Assembly: GCA_031289165.1 (NCBI GenBank)
Contig: JAITPZ010000081.1
Location: 1 to 6,240 of the forward strand
Length of the DNA stretch: 6,240 nucleotides
Direction: 5' to 3'
Origin: Synergistaceae bacterium
Lineage (GTDB): Bacteria; Synergistota; Synergistia; Synergistales; Aminobacteriaceae
The position numbers were made by a program, and so were the translations under genes. Under the pieces are notes generated by a model. That model made no database searches. It was not told the DNA's origin and worked only from the letters and a program-made list of their open reading frames with translations. Shown here one piece after another: positions 5,424 through 6,240 of the stretch. Positions within the stretch are counted from its first letter, which is position 1; each line of letters starts with the position of its first letter.

Positions 5424-6240
5424 TCACCTGCTTCCAATCTGTTCCTGGCTGCTTCTGCCGGCGAGTTTATAAATTTCGAGGACATCCTGCCAGTACAACT
5501 TTTTCAACCCGCCCAGAGGCTGTTCTCTGCCGTACTCCTCGCCGGTCGCCTTCTTTGCCATCAGCATAAATTTCTCCGTGCCGATGCCGAGGTCCGAGAG
5601 CGAAGCGGGAAGGCCCATCTTTCGGAAGAACTCGCGCAGGCGATCAATGCCCTCCATCACGATGGCGTCCGGGTCTCGATAATCGCCCTCCACTCCCATG
5701 ACGTTGACCGCGAACTGCACGAACATCCCGATGTTGGTTTTATAAACGTATTCCATCCAGTTGGGGGTCACGACCGCGAGCCCCGCGCCGTGGGGAACGT
5801 CATAGATCGCGCTGAGTTCGTGTTCGATACGGTGGCTGGCCCAATCCTGTTCGCGCCCGAGCCCCAGCAGATCGTTATGGGCGATCGTCCCTCCGAAACC
5901 GACCTGACTCCATGCGTCGTAATTTGCCTGATTCGAGGTCAGGATCAGGGCGTTTTTCATGATGGCCCTGAGCGTCGCCTCGCAAAGCCCGTCCGTCAGA
6001 TCGGTATGCGAGGTGTTGGTGAAGTAGCGTTCGAAGATATGGCTCATCATGTCCGCCACGCCGTTGGCGATCTGATTTTTGGGCAGGGTATAAAACAGTT
6101 CGGGGTTCACGACGCTGAGCAAAGGGCGCAGGAGAGGGTCGTTATAAGACCATTTCTGTTGCGTTTCTTCATTGGTGATCACGCTTCCCTTGCTGGACTC
6201 GCTGCCGGCGGCGGGAATCGTCAAAATGACAGCTACGGGG
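5424..6240 (-). CDS. Iron-containing alcohol dehydrogenase (BDH/YqhD-like), partial
   Basis: The frame is open to the right window edge, so the first roughly 110-140 residues (including the GGGS cofactor motif) lie outside. The visible 271 residues start in PVAVILTIPAAGSESS, typical of the butanol dehydrogenase/YqhD clade, followed by VITNEE. The four metal ligands are recognisable: Asp at 6051-6053 and His at 6039-6041 (NGVADMMSH), His at 5832-5834 (WASHRIEHE) and His at 5790-5792 (YDVPHGAGLA). Their spacing of 4, 69 and 14 residues is identical to YqhD D194, H198, H267 and H281. The enzyme should reduce aldehydes to alcohols with NAD(P)H using Fe2+ or Zn2+. The TTG at 6222-6224 is an internal leucine, not a start. 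It is the first visible gene of the operon and ends five bases before the next start codon. Confidence 0.95.
   Translation of the reverse strand, partial: PVAVILTIPAAGSESSKGSVITNEETQQKWSYNDPLLRPLLSVVNPELFYTLPKNQIANGVADMMSHIFERYFTNTSHTDLTDGLCEATLRAIMKNALILTSNQANYDAWSQVGFGGTIAHNDLLGLGREQDWASHRIEHELSAIYDVPHGAGLAVVTPNWMEYVYKTNIGMFVQFAVNVMGVEGDYRDPDAIVMEGIDRLREFFRKMGLPASLSDLGIGTEKFMLMAKKATGEEYGREQPLGGLKKLYWQDVLEIYKLAGRSSQEQIGSR

Noticed and set aside
2973..5472. Long plus-strand open frames (239, 299 and 232 codons) opposite the oxidoreductase operon
   Set aside because: They lie antisense to genes with complete catalytic motifs, show no recognisable domains and arise from codon bias of the real strand.
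2221..6221. Shared TIPAAGS in CbiM and in the alcohol dehydrogenase
   Set aside because: Each occurrence fits the conserved motif of its own family, and the surrounding residues differ, so it is coincidence.

Overview
This looks like a chromosomal piece of an anaerobic bacterium. The moderate G+C, a DUF169 protein, a CbiM/CbiO cobalt transporter locus and a dense set of fermentative NAD(P)H oxidoreductases all fit that. The proteins suggest a Synergistota-, Clostridia/Negativicutes- or deltaproteobacteria-like host, but nothing here fixes the phylum, and that placement is a low-confidence impression.

The right-hand 3.8 kb (about 2478-6240) is one compact minus-strand operon. Its order in transcription is an iron-type alcohol dehydrogenase (cut by the right window edge), an aldo/keto reductase of the YajO/IolS-like type, an aldo/keto reductase of the DkgA/YvgN type, and a D-2-hydroxyacid dehydrogenase. 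Gaps are only 5-28 bases and every visible catalytic residue is present. Together the genes encode reductive interconversion of aldehydes, ketones and 2-oxo/2-hydroxy acids. The physiological substrate cannot be read from the sequence.

The left-hand 2.4 kb is a rearranged, accessory-looking patch. Two minus-strand remnants of a cobalt/nickel ECF transporter (cbiM N-terminus at 2116-2412, cbiO from 374 off the left edge) point the same way but are separated by an oppositely oriented TetR-DUF169 gene pair (518-1935). The rest of cbiM and any cbiN/cbiQ are absent between them, and each remnant has damaging-looking changes at a key residue. The simplest reading is that the regulator-DUF169 segment replaced the middle of a cbiMQO operon.

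At the right breakpoint sits a clean 124-bp MITE-like element (2009-2132). It has perfect 18-bp terminal inverted repeats and a 10-bp direct duplication of flanking DNA. Its ends carry outward TTGACA hexamers, and the left end meets a TAAAAT box at 18-bp spacing, giving a candidate hybrid promoter antisense to the DUF169 gene. A degenerate copy of the same terminal repeat (14 of 18 bases) lies at 444-461, near the left breakpoint. The TetR gene has a promoter-like TTGACG-N18-TATTAT placed so that transcription would begin at or next to its ATG, suggesting a leaderless message.
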